Positions 18,079 through 26,186 of a DNA stretch of 64,000 nt are shown piece by piece. This stretch comes from Butyrivibrio sp. Its GTDB lineage: Bacteria > Bacillota > Clostridia > Lachnospirales > Lachnospiraceae. The stretch's first letter is position 1. Every line of letters begins with the position of its first letter. The notes below the pieces were generated by a model, which was not told the DNA's origin, did no database searches, and saw nothing but the letters and a program-made list of their open reading frames with translations. Location: positions 62,001 to 126,000 of the forward strand of contig SVGB01000007.1 of the NCBI GenBank assembly GCA_015056565.1, read 5' to 3'. The translations under genes and the position numbers were made by a program.

Positions 18079-19440
18079 ATGGGAATAACTACATTTTTTA
18101 ATTCCTTCATATTCTGGGGCGCCTGGGTGATCATCCCATTTATCATGGAGATCATACCCTCAATTGGAAGTGCCATTACTCTGATAAAAAAGAGGATCAG
18201 AAATTATCATCCAAAGCCCCCTGTTGCATATCCTGAAATATCTCTTATTGTGCCTGTATATAATTCCTATGATTCTTTGCGGGAGTGTATCAAATCAATA
18301 CATGATTCAAGTTACGATGATTCCAAGATAAGAGTCTATCTGGTAAATAACAGGACCAAGGATGATTCTTTTCATGTGTACACAGAGGCACAGAAGGAAT
18401 TTCCAACAGTAAGGATGCAGTGGTTAAATGCCAGGCAGGGAAAGAGCAGAGCTCTAAACCTTGCGCTTTATAACAGCACTGGCAAGTACATTATAAATAT
18501 CGATTCAGATGGCGCCCTTGAAAAAGATGCACTAAAGAACATGATAGATGTTTTTGAGTCTGATTCATCTATTGGCTGTATGACTGGTGCAATCCTGACC
18601 ATTCCAGAACAGATAGAGGAGTACAAGCATTTCTTTTCAAGGCTCCTTAGACAGATTGAGTTTGTTGAGTATGCCCAGGCCTTTCTCGCAGGAAGAAGCT
18701 ATGCTTCTGAGAAAAATGCGATTTATACTTTATCTGGTGCGTTTTCAGCATTCAGAAAGTCAACTGTTCTAAAATCGAGGATGTACAATACCAATACAAT
18801 TGCAGAGGATACACAGATAACTTTCCAGATGAGGTATCTTATGGGTCAGAAGGTTAAGCTGTGTGACAACGCAATATATTTCGTTGGCCCAATAGAGGGT
18901 ATGAACAAGCTCTACACACAGAGACAGAGGTGGCAGAGAGGATCTTTGGAAGTCGCCAATATGTTTGATTCCAAGGATTTCCGCCCTATCAGAATGCTTA
19001 AAGATGTAAATGTCCGTACTCTTTTGTACGATCATACCTTTGCGTTTCCCAGGATTGTATGGATCCTTGCTCTTGTGTGCCTGTATTTTATGGACTTTTC
19101 AACCAAGATGATCCTGCTTTCAAGTGGCCTCATTATGCTGATATATGTGGTGATCGCCTATTTGTATTTCTGGTCCATCAGTATATTCCTTAAGGAATTT
19201 CCTGATATACGAAAATACTATAAGTCGCTATGGTGGGCAATTCCCATATTGCCGCTTTTTAATATGCTTACTTTCTTTATCAGACTTACAGGTATATTTA
19301 ACAGCATGAACACCACCAGCGCATGGAAGACCAAGACCTTTACGGAGGAAGTAGAAGAGTATAAGAGTGTTGTAAAAAGCGATATGAAAAAGATATCTCT
19401 TTTGAACTCAAAGCTCTATCATTTTATGAATGAATCATGA
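18079..19440 (+). CDS. Exosortase-G-associated family 2 glycosyltransferase
   Basis: A 453-residue membrane glycosyltransferase. An N-terminal membrane segment (about 8-35) is followed by a GT-A domain: ISLIVPVYNSYDSL near residue 54, the metal-binding D142-S-D144, a later acidic IAEDTQ, and Q281-R-Q-R-W285, the QxxRW motif of processive enzymes such as cellulose and hyaluronan synthases. Three or four further hydrophobic helices lie at about 315-420. It probably makes a short polysaccharide or transfers sugars to the locus's surface protein. It is packed between xrtG and the next gene, which overlaps its stop by 4 nt. Confidence 0.9.
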   Translation: MGITTFFNSFIFWGAWVIIPFIMEIIPSIGSAITLIKKRIRNYHPKPPVAYPEISLIVPVYNSYDSLRECIKSIHDSSYDDSKIRVYLVNNRTKDDSFHVYTEAQKEFPTVRMQWLNARQGKSRALNLALYNSTGKYIINIDSDGALEKDALKNMIDVFESDSSIGCMTGAILTIPEQIEEYKHFFSRLLRQIEFVEYAQAFLAGRSYASEKNAIYTLSGAFSAFRKSTVLKSRMYNTNTIAEDTQITFQMRYLMGQKVKLCDNAIYFVGPIEGMNKLYTQRQRWQRGSLEVANMFDSKDFRPIRMLKDVNVRTLLYDHTFAFPRIVWILALVCLYFMDFSTKMILLSSGLIMLIYVVIAYLYFWSISIFLKEFPDIRKYYKSLWWAIPILPLFNMLTFFIRLTGIFNSMNTTSAWKTKTFTEEVEEYKSVVKSDMKKISLLNSKLYHFMNES

Positions 19441-20600
19441 AAAATACTAAAAGAAAAAGCGGACTTATCAGTATTCCACTTATCTTAATAGTAATGCTTA
19501 TAGTGGTCACGGCATTTGTTGCTCTGACCTATTTTGAGATGCAGCGATACGAGGACGGAATCCTTGATGTTTGCGCCACTCAGCAGGACAGTTATGTTCA
19601 GCTGGTAATTGATCAGATAAACCTTAAAGAAAACAGAACAGACCAGGAGATCATAGAGAGTATCCTTAGTACTTTGGATTCCTCATCAAACAGATATTGG
19701 ACCTTTTCCAAGGATCAGACAATGCTCTATGTAAAAGACGCTCTGGAGACCAACAGGTATCAGGCTCTTACTGCAAACTCTTACTACACGACAGACTCCT
19801 CCATGGACTTTATCAGCAATCTGGAGCTGAATAAGGTTAAGCATGAAAGGATCTTTTTGGACAACAAAGAGTATATCGCCAGCGGAGCGCTGTTTGACTA
19901 CGAAGGTGAACAGTACAGGATATGTCTTTTGACAAATACGACAGTTCTTTTGGATAACAACAAGTTCCTGGGATCAAAAATGGAGCTGATCATCATATTT
20001 GTGGTGGTCTATTCAGCTGTATTTGTCCTTCCGATAATCCTTGCAATCGTAAACAACAAAAACAAGAAGAAGGTCTTTTCAACTGAGGCTGACCTTAAAA
20101 ATGCCAATGACGTTATTGAGGTTTTGAATGAAAGGCTTGTAAAGGATGAAATCTATGACAACCGCTTAAATCTCTTTAACTTTACAGCCATAGACAAGTT
20201 CCTTGAAGAATACAAAAAGCAGGCCAAGGCATTTCCTATTTCTTTTATTGCGTTTAAATACGGACAAAAAGAGACGGTATCTAACTTTTTTGGAGCTAAC
20301 TGTATTCTATTTGGAAAAAGAGATATCAAATTTTACGATGGCAAGAATCACCTGGCTCTTATCATGTCGGTTAAATGTGACAATGAAAAGGCAAAAGAGA
20401 TAGCAAAAAAAGTTAAGGCTGATGCAGAACTTCTATCTCTGGAAACCGCAAGGTCCAGGCTTGATCTTAAGATGATTTACGACAGGACAATGAGGGCTAT
20501 GGGAAATCCTGAGATAGTTTCACCTATTTCAAGTGATAAGCCCATGAGACCTGATTCAAGGACAGAATCAAGATACAGATCAAAAGAAAATAAGTCGTAA
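19437..20600 (+). CDS. Membrane protein with extracellular domain and degenerate GGDEF-like domain
   Basis: A 387-residue protein. A transmembrane helix (about 13-33), an outside domain of roughly 150 residues, a second helix (about 183-206) and a coiled linker lead to a cytosolic domain that resembles GGDEF proteins: LVKDEIYDNRLNLFNF matches the usual D-x-LT-x-L-x-NR-x-x-F entry. At the active site, where GG(D/E)EF should be, the sequence reads YDGKNHLALIM. Cyclic-di-GMP synthesis is therefore very unlikely; a role as receptor or partner of the neighbouring glycosyltransferase is an inference. Its ATG overlaps the glycosyltransferase stop (ATGA). Confidence 0.75.
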   Translation: MKNTKRKSGLISIPLILIVMLIVVTAFVALTYFEMQRYEDGILDVCATQQDSYVQLVIDQINLKENRTDQEIIESILSTLDSSSNRYWTFSKDQTMLYVKDALETNRYQALTANSYYTTDSSMDFISNLELNKVKHERIFLDNKEYIASGALFDYEGEQYRICLLTNTTVLLDNNKFLGSKMELIIIFVVVYSAVFVLPIILAIVNNKNKKKVFSTEADLKNANDVIEVLNERLVKDEIYDNRLNLFNFTAIDKFLEEYKKQAKAFPISFIAFKYGQKETVSNFFGANCILFGKRDIKFYDGKNHLALIMSVKCDNEKAKEIAKKVKADAELLSLETARSRLDLKMIYDRTMRAMGNPEIVSPISSDKPMRPDSRTESRYRSKENKS

Positions 20601-20611
20601 GGGGAATACAA

Positions 20612-21079
20612 TTGCGTAACGATGCACTTAGAGAATACAAGTTCAAATTGTACTTAAATGCCAATCACTATGTGATATTTAATGGCAAAAAAGGTGAGAG
20701 CCATCCTCATACCTGGGAGTTTGCCATAGAGCTTTTGGTAGATAAGGACAAATTCATTATGTTCCTTGATTTTGAGAAGGCAATTGACGATTTTTTAGAG
20801 CCCTTTCAGGACAAGCTTCTTAATGATATAAAGCCCTTTGATACAATAATCCCAACCCTTGAGAATATGCTGGATTATTTTGCACCTATTTTTTATGAGG
20901 AGATCAAAAAGATTGGCGGACTTCTGATAAAGATTGAAGCCAGTGAAACACCATCAAGAACCTACGTCTATTCCTTCAGAGGCAGGGATGAATATTTGAA
21001 CGATCTTAAGGAGCACATGAATACTGCTCTTGATAATATAGTACATTCCATCGTGGAAGAGAGTCTAGATGAAGAGTAA
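20612..21079 (+). CDS. PTPS/QueD-like protein of the exosortase-G locus
   Basis: A 155-residue protein of the 6-pyruvoyl-tetrahydropterin synthase-related group that I recall as a standard companion of XrtG. Zinc-type ligands are H19 (NANHYV), H31 and H33 (SHPHTW). The catalytic Cys that precedes the HxH in QueD/PTPS is absent. The C-terminal glutamate strand that binds pterin is kept (IEASETPSRTYVY). It starts at TTG 20612 with AAGGGGAA just upstream. It is a paralogue of the shorter protein at 14798, at the other end of the locus. The following membrane-protein gene begins inside its last codons (11-nt overlap). Confidence 0.8.
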   Translation: MRNDALREYKFKLYLNANHYVIFNGKKGESHPHTWEFAIELLVDKDKFIMFLDFEKAIDDFLEPFQDKLLNDIKPFDTIIPTLENMLDYFAPIFYEEIKKIGGLLIKIEASETPSRTYVYSFRGRDEYLNDLKEHMNTALDNIVHSIVEESLDEE

Positions 21080-23720
21080 ATTACCAGGCTTTTTGGCAAT
21101 CTTAATAACAATCGCATCTTTGTTTGGGATTTCTTTTCTTCTTTTAGAAATTATAGTCAATAACGGCTTATATCCCAGCGGTCAGGATGCATATTATCAC
21201 CTTTTCAGGGGAGATATGCTATATAAAGCTATTGCGAGAGATAATTATTACCCTCTGTACAGTAGCATGTGGTACAACGGCATTCAGCCCCTTAGGTATA
21301 TTGCGCCTCTTTCTGCTGTTTTGCTTGCCTTGTGCGAGATGTATTCTGGAGGACAGGTCTTTATAGCTTATGTCTATTATTGTGTCGTGATCTTTGCTCT
21401 GGGGCAGCTTATATGGACTATCATAGGCTTTAAAAAGAAAAGACCTCTTACAGGAACAGTATTTGGAATGATCTACTTTTTTCTTCCTGTAAATATCTAT
21501 GTTTTGTTTAGCCAGGGCAATCTTGCCATGGCTCTTTGTGTCTTGTTTATACCTTTATTTCTTTTTGCTGTATCAGAGTATCTTGAAGGGGGCAGATTCA
21601 GGGATCTTGTGGCGATAATGCTGCTAAGCTGCCTTATGATCCTGTCACATACTGGAACAGCACTGCTTCATTTTCTTCTTGTATGTATCTACATGCTTAT
21701 CCAGCGCTTCTTTTTCAGGAACCGAAGAAGAATGCTGAAGGTCTTTTTGAGCTTTTTTATTTCCTTTATGATCTGTGGCGTTTATACACTGCCAATGCTG
21801 ATACATGGCTATGACTTTGAAAAGCTTGATAGAGCAGGAAACTACTATCAAAGCATTCTTATTTCATTAAATCCCTTATACAGGATTGATGTTCCTGGTG
21901 CTTTATATTTTGGGCTTTCCCTTTTGATAATTGCTGTTCTGGGAATAATGGTAAGTAATCATAGATCAGCCCCAATGTTTATCTGCGCTGTGGTGACAGT
22001 TCTTTTAACAGGTTCGACAGCTTTCCTTATGATCCGTATAATTCCAGGAGCTGAGATGCTCTGGATGATAATGCTCTTTCCAGGTGGAGTTAGCCTTATC
22101 CTTCTTGGAATGATGTACTGGAATAAACTTAGAAAATGGATACTTGCAGTATTTGTGCTTGTCATAATGGCTGACGTTATCCCTTCTCTTTACTGGATTT
22201 ATGGAGATGGAAGTGCCAAACAGCCTGGACAGAGAATTGTAGAACTCTCAGAAAAAACTCTTATAAAAGAGGCAAAAGAGCAGACTGCCCAGAGAGTAGC
22301 ATTTATTGATCTTGGTGACCTTTCCGGAGAAGGCGTTTTTGCCCTAAGCTATGGATCAGACGGTGTGCAGGAGGTCTTTGGACAAAAATATGAGTCGGCG
22401 GTCACCAGTGACAACACAAGAAGGCTAAACATGGCCCTTAGTGATGAGTACTATAACTACCTGTTTGACAGATGCATAACCCTTGGAGCTGACACGGTCA
22501 TTATTGACAAAGAGCAGGTACCTTACGGTGAAAAGAGCCTTGTAAAGCTGGATAAAGCTGCTGAGAGATGTGACTACGATTTTCTTTATGAAAACAGCAG
22601 GTATATGCTTTATCACCTTGCAGGCATTGATTCTTATTTTGGTACAAAGACAAGCTATGATGCAATTGGCATTGGGTATAGTGCATATTCGCTGTCCCTT
22701 GCTTTCCCAAATATCAAAGAGACCAGTGATGAGTATTTGGATCATTACAGCTTCGAGGAGCTTTCTAAGTATAAAACTGTCTATCTCTCAGGCTTTTACT
22801 ATGATGACAGAATAGCTGCTGAAAATCTTGTAAAAAAGCTGTCTGAGAACGGGGTAAGAGTTGTTATTTTAGCAGACGGAATGCCTGAAGACAGGGATAC
22901 CAGAACAAAGACCTTCCTTGGGGTTACCTGCAACGTGATCCAGTTCGAAAATGGATATCCTATTCTTTATACTGAAGATTTTGGAGAGATGGATTGTGAT
23001 CTGTTCCCAAGAGGATACTCCAAGTGGATCACCTATTACTTGAACGGCCTTAAGGAAGTTAAGGGCACTATTTACGACAACAACATTGAGCTTGCGTTCT
23101 TCGGCTCAGGAATAAATGAGAATGTCTGCTACATAGGTCTTAATATTCCTTTTTATTACTACATTACAAGAGATTCCCACGCTGAAAAGATCATGCAGTG
23201 GGTAATGGGGATGGAGCCAAATGTTCTTCCGGATAAAGAGATCTACCCCATGGAAATCTCTACATTTTTAAATGGCATTATGATTAACAGCCCTGTGGAT
23301 GAGCTAAACAGCGGGATAGCATATCAGGACATTTTCAGATCAGACAGACAGCTTAGTGAGGACAATAACCTTTTGGTTGTCAACTCTGGGAACACCATAA
23401 TAAGAATGGTTTATCCATATCTTATGGAAAGCCTTATTGTTACGGGAATCGGAGTTGTTTTGTGCATGATCTTCCTTATATACTGCCTTTCATCTGAGCT
23501 AAGAGACAGGCAGATGCTAAAGGAAAACTCTGAAACAAAAGAAGAGGATGATCTTACTGGAACTTGCGATACTGAAGAAAAAGATGAAGACCTTAAAGAT
23601 GCTGAAACTGAAGATGAAGATGAAGTAAATACGAAAAAGTATGATCTTAAATCTTTTGATATTGATATAACTAAAGGTGACGATTTTGATATTCCATTTG
23701 GACAGAAGGGCAAAAAATAG
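21069..23720 (+). CDS. Large PTPS-related membrane protein of the exosortase-G locus
   Basis: An 883-residue protein with an N-terminal helix (about 8-32), then GQDAYYHLFRGDMLYKAI and a long multi-pass region to about residue 380. A large extracytosolic domain follows (about 390-770, including a GATase-like stretch around VVILADGMPEDRD), then one last helix (about 778-800) and a very acidic tail. This layout fits the membrane protein family annotated as 6-pyruvoyl-tetrahydropterin synthase-related, and the first part recalls GT-C type glycosyltransferases (acidic residues in the first outside loop after helix 1). It is the last gene of the xrtG operon. Sugar transfer is an inference. Confidence 0.8.
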   Translation: MKSKLPGFLAILITIASLFGISFLLLEIIVNNGLYPSGQDAYYHLFRGDMLYKAIARDNYYPLYSSMWYNGIQPLRYIAPLSAVLLALCEMYSGGQVFIAYVYYCVVIFALGQLIWTIIGFKKKRPLTGTVFGMIYFFLPVNIYVLFSQGNLAMALCVLFIPLFLFAVSEYLEGGRFRDLVAIMLLSCLMILSHTGTALLHFLLVCIYMLIQRFFFRNRRRMLKVFLSFFISFMICGVYTLPMLIHGYDFEKLDRAGNYYQSILISLNPLYRIDVPGALYFGLSLLIIAVLGIMVSNHRSAPMFICAVVTVLLTGSTAFLMIRIIPGAEMLWMIMLFPGGVSLILLGMMYWNKLRKWILAVFVLVIMADVIPSLYWIYGDGSAKQPGQRIVELSEKTLIKEAKEQTAQRVAFIDLGDLSGEGVFALSYGSDGVQEVFGQKYESAVTSDNTRRLNMALSDEYYNYLFDRCITLGADTVIIDKEQVPYGEKSLVKLDKAAERCDYDFLYENSRYMLYHLAGIDSYFGTKTSYDAIGIGYSAYSLSLAFPNIKETSDEYLDHYSFEELSKYKTVYLSGFYYDDRIAAENLVKKLSENGVRVVILADGMPEDRDTRTKTFLGVTCNVIQFENGYPILYTEDFGEMDCDLFPRGYSKWITYYLNGLKEVKGTIYDNNIELAFFGSGINENVCYIGLNIPFYYYITRDSHAEKIMQWVMGMEPNVLPDKEIYPMEISTFLNGIMINSPVDELNSGIAYQDIFRSDRQLSEDNNLLVVNSGNTIIRMVYPYLMESLIVTGIGVVLCMIFLIYCLSSELRDRQMLKENSETKEEDDLTGTCDTEEKDEDLKDAETEDEDEVNTKKYDLKSFDIDITKGDDFDIPFGQKGKK

Positions 23721-23792
23721 GCTTCCAGGGATAAGGAAACTGAATTTTTTAAAATCAGTGCCCCAGTTTCAACAAAACAAGTCCACATATAG

Positions 23793-23821
23793 TTGAATGT
23801 AGTTGTGCAATATGCTATAAT
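23793..23821 (+). promoter_or_regulatory. SigA-type promoter for the DUF5692-hyp cluster
   Basis: TTGAAT at 23793-23798, a 17-nt spacer and a perfect TATAAT at 23816-23821. Confidence 0.7.
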
Positions 23822-23832
23822 AGTTAAAAATG

Positions 23833-23869
23833 TGACATATTGCATGTAACTATAAATTTTGCAATGTCA
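23833..23869 (+). promoter_or_regulatory. Inverted repeat abutting the ribosome binding site
   Basis: TGACATATTGCA at 23833-23844 pairs with TGCAATGTCA at 23860-23869, with a 2-nt bulge and a 15-nt loop. The 3' arm ends directly before AAGGAGG. It lies just after the predicted transcription start, so it could be an operator or a translational control hairpin. Confidence 0.5.
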
Positions 23870-23882
23870 AAGGAGGTTTTTT

Positions 23883-25001
23883 ATGTTATTTCAACTTTAC
23901 AGCGACCATGCATCTATGCAGCTGATTGGTTGGGTATTAGTGTTTGTGGGACTTATTCTCATGAACGAGATTGGTCGTAGGACCAAGCTTGGAGGAATGA
24001 TTGTATTTGTAGCTATCCCTACAATCCTTACAATTTATTTCATCCTTGCTCATGTAGGTATGTTTGGTGGCAAGTCAAATCCTACAGTAGCATTTATGGA
24101 CGGATGGTTCCATTATTTCAAACTTTACGCTGCTGATATAGGCTGCGTAGGCTTCATGATGATCAAGTATAAATGGGGCATTGGTAAGGAAAAATGGTTC
24201 AAGTGGTTCCCATGGTTCATCGTAGCAGCAAACATTATGATCGCTAACGTTTCTGATATGGAGTCAGCTCTTGCAGCTTTCTCAATCACCGGCAACCTTT
24301 CAGGTGCTTGGTGGGCATCAAACGAAGGTGTATTCATCTATGGTGGATGGTGGAACGTTGTTAACGCTCTTGCAGGACTTATCAACATTTTCTGCATGAC
24401 TGGCTGCGTACATCTTTACACATCAAAGGACAAGAATCAGGCAGATATGCTCTGGCCTGATATGACAATCTGGTTCATCCTTGCATATGACGTTTGGAAC
24501 TTTGAGTACACATACCTCAACCTTCCAACACATTCATGGTACTGTGGTGTAGCGCTTCTTCTTGCTCCTACATTTGCTAACGCATTCTGGAACAAGGGCG
24601 CATGGATACAGAACCGTGCTAATACACTTGCAATCTGGTGCATGTGGGCACAGGTTGTTCCTGCATTCCAGCTCAGCTCACGCTTTGCTGCAGCTCTTCC
24701 TTCAGTATACGGCGGAGCTACAGAGGCAGGCATCACAACTATGGATCTCTATGCTAAGGCTATTGAACTTTACAATTCAGGGGCTGGTAAGACAGCACAG
24801 GCTGGTGATATAATCACATCCATGGGTATCACCGCTAATCCTACAGCTCAGGGTGTTGTTGCTATTTTGGCAATTGCAATCAATGTGGTTTGTATGACAG
24901 AAATCATTAAGAGATCGATCAAGCTTGGTAAGAATCCTTATGCAAACGAAGTATTTGGTGATACCAAGGACTTCCAGCTTGCTATGGAGCGTGCAGAGTA
25001 A
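23883..25001 (+). CDS. DUF5692-like multi-pass membrane protein
   Basis: A 372-residue very hydrophobic protein with about nine predicted membrane helices and many aromatic residues (WFKWFPWF, GAWWASNEG, WNFEYTYLNLPTHSWYCG). It resembles the DUF5692 family as I remember it; no function is established. ATG 23883 is chosen over an upstream TTG because GGAGG lies 6 nt before it. Its stop overlaps the hypB ATG, and hypA and an Fe-S/FAD oxidoreductase follow. A role in metal uptake or in membrane electron transfer would fit the neighbours, but no metal-binding motif such as the HX4DH of NiCoT permeases is seen. Confidence 0.7.
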   Translation: MLFQLYSDHASMQLIGWVLVFVGLILMNEIGRRTKLGGMIVFVAIPTILTIYFILAHVGMFGGKSNPTVAFMDGWFHYFKLYAADIGCVGFMMIKYKWGIGKEKWFKWFPWFIVAANIMIANVSDMESALAAFSITGNLSGAWWASNEGVFIYGGWWNVVNALAGLINIFCMTGCVHLYTSKDKNQADMLWPDMTIWFILAYDVWNFEYTYLNLPTHSWYCGVALLLAPTFANAFWNKGAWIQNRANTLAIWCMWAQVVPAFQLSSRFAAALPSVYGGATEAGITTMDLYAKAIELYNSGAGKTAQAGDIITSMGITANPTAQGVVAILAIAINVVCMTEIIKRSIKLGKNPYANEVFGDTKDFQLAMERAE

Positions 25002-25669
25002 TGGATAATGTTCGAGTAATTGAAGTCAAGAGGAGCATCTTTGAGAGTAATGACAAGGATGCAGAAAAACTCAGGGGAGAACTTAAGGAGTCTAAGACTT
25101 TTCTTTTAAACCTTATGTCCAGCCCTGGATCTGGTAAGACTACTACACTTAAGAGGACTATCGAGACTCTTAAGGACAAGTACAGGATTGGCGTTATGGA
25201 GGCTGATATCGATTCAGATGTTGATGCCAAGGCCATCGCTGAACTTGGAGTTAAGTCTATCCAGCTTCACACTGGTGGAATGTGCCACCTTGATGCTGAC
25301 ATGACAAGACAGGGTATAAGAGAACTTGATGTTTCGGATGTGGATTTTGCAATCCTTGAAAATGTTGGTAATCTTGTTTGTCCCGCTGAGTTTGATACAG
25401 GAAGCACTAAAAATGCCATGATCCTTTCAGTTCCTGAGGGACATGACAAGCCACTTAAGTACCCACTTATGTTCTCCATTTGTGATGTGGTACTTATCAA
25501 CAAGATGGACGTTGCTCCCTACTTTGACTTTGATCTTGAAAAGTGCAAAGAATACATTCATATGCGCAATCCCAAGGCTATCATCATTCCAATTTGTGCC
25601 AAGACAGGCGATGGTATTGATGAATGGGCTGCGTGGCTTTCTGAGCAGATAGAGAAAGCTATTAAGTAA
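25001..25669 (+). CDS. hypB: Hydrogenase nickel incorporation GTPase HypB
   Basis: A 222-residue SIMIBI GTPase that drives nickel insertion, normally into [NiFe] hydrogenase. Visible motifs: P-loop SSPGSGKTT (about 40-48), EADIDSDVDA, the metal site GGMCHLDADM with the conserved Cys-His pair, ENVGNLVCPAEFD with the third metal Cys, and the guanine-specificity NKMD. The N-terminal CxxCGC nickel site of E. coli HypB and the His-rich stretch of other HypB proteins are both absent, which is common. It is coupled to the upstream membrane gene (TAATG overlap). Confidence 0.95.
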   Translation: MDNVRVIEVKRSIFESNDKDAEKLRGELKESKTFLLNLMSSPGSGKTTTLKRTIETLKDKYRIGVMEADIDSDVDAKAIAELGVKSIQLHTGGMCHLDADMTRQGIRELDVSDVDFAILENVGNLVCPAEFDTGSTKNAMILSVPEGHDKPLKYPLMFSICDVVLINKMDVAPYFDFDLEKCKEYIHMRNPKAIIIPICAKTGDGIDEWAAWLSEQIEKAIK

Positions 25670-25694
25670 ACAAAGATTGGCATTGAGACGAGAG

Positions 25695-25753
25695 AAAGCC
25701 ATGCGATAAACCAGGGGAAGTTTATCTTTATCCTTAGTTTCGCATGGCTTTTT
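25695..25753 (+). terminator. Branched hairpin between hypB and hypA
   Basis: AAAGCCATGCG at 25695-25705 pairs with CGCATGGCTTT at 25741-25751, followed by T. Inside, ATAAAC (25706-25711) pairs with GTTTAT (25720-25725). It looks like a terminator or attenuator that would set a lower level of hypA and the downstream oxidoreductase. Confidence 0.65.
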
Positions 25754-25805
25754 ACTTTAAAAAGAACAAATAAATCTGATCAGAAGACAGATAAGGTAAA
25801 GACTA

Positions 25806-26150
25806 ATGCATGAACTTGGAGTTGTTTTTCGTATAATAGACGACCTTACAGAGGTGGGAAAAGAAAATGACCTTAAGAAGATCCACTCAGTGACGCTTCA
25901 ATTGGGAGAGGTTTCCGGAGTGGTACCTTCTCTTTTGGATGACGCATGGAAATGGGCTGCTGCCAGAACAGAGCTTATGGACGGAGCAGAACTCATAATT
26001 GAGACTCTTCCTGCTGTTACTTTCTGTGAGGACTGTAAGAGTGAATATGAAACCGTTGCCCATGGCAAGATCTGCCCTAACTGTGGCAGTGAACATACAT
26101 ATCTCTTAAAGGGCAATGAGTTTATGATAAAAGAAATTGCGGCAACGTAA
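25806..26150 (+). CDS. hypA: Hydrogenase maturation nickel metallochaperone HypA
   Basis: A 114-residue nickel chaperone that partners HypB. It starts MHEL, with His2 as the nickel ligand, and has the two CxxC knuckles of the structural zinc site (CEDC and CPNC, 17 residues apart) plus the typical LQLGEVSGVVP segment. It lies 136 nt behind hypB across a strong hairpin. The next gene starts 36 nt downstream, so hypA and the oxidoreductase are probably co-transcribed. No other hyp genes (C, D, E, F) are in the window. Confidence 0.94.
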   Translation: MHELGVVFRIIDDLTEVGKENDLKKIHSVTLQLGEVSGVVPSLLDDAWKWAAARTELMDGAELIIETLPAVTFCEDCKSEYETVAHGKICPNCGSEHTYLLKGNEFMIKEIAAT

Positions 26151-26186
26151 AAAGAGGTTTTGGGTGTAAGAAAGGTAGGAGAAAAA

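Noticed and set aside
23736..23770. GAAACTG/CAGTTTC inverted repeat after the large membrane protein
   Set aside because: Short stem, long loop and no T-run, so not called as a terminator.
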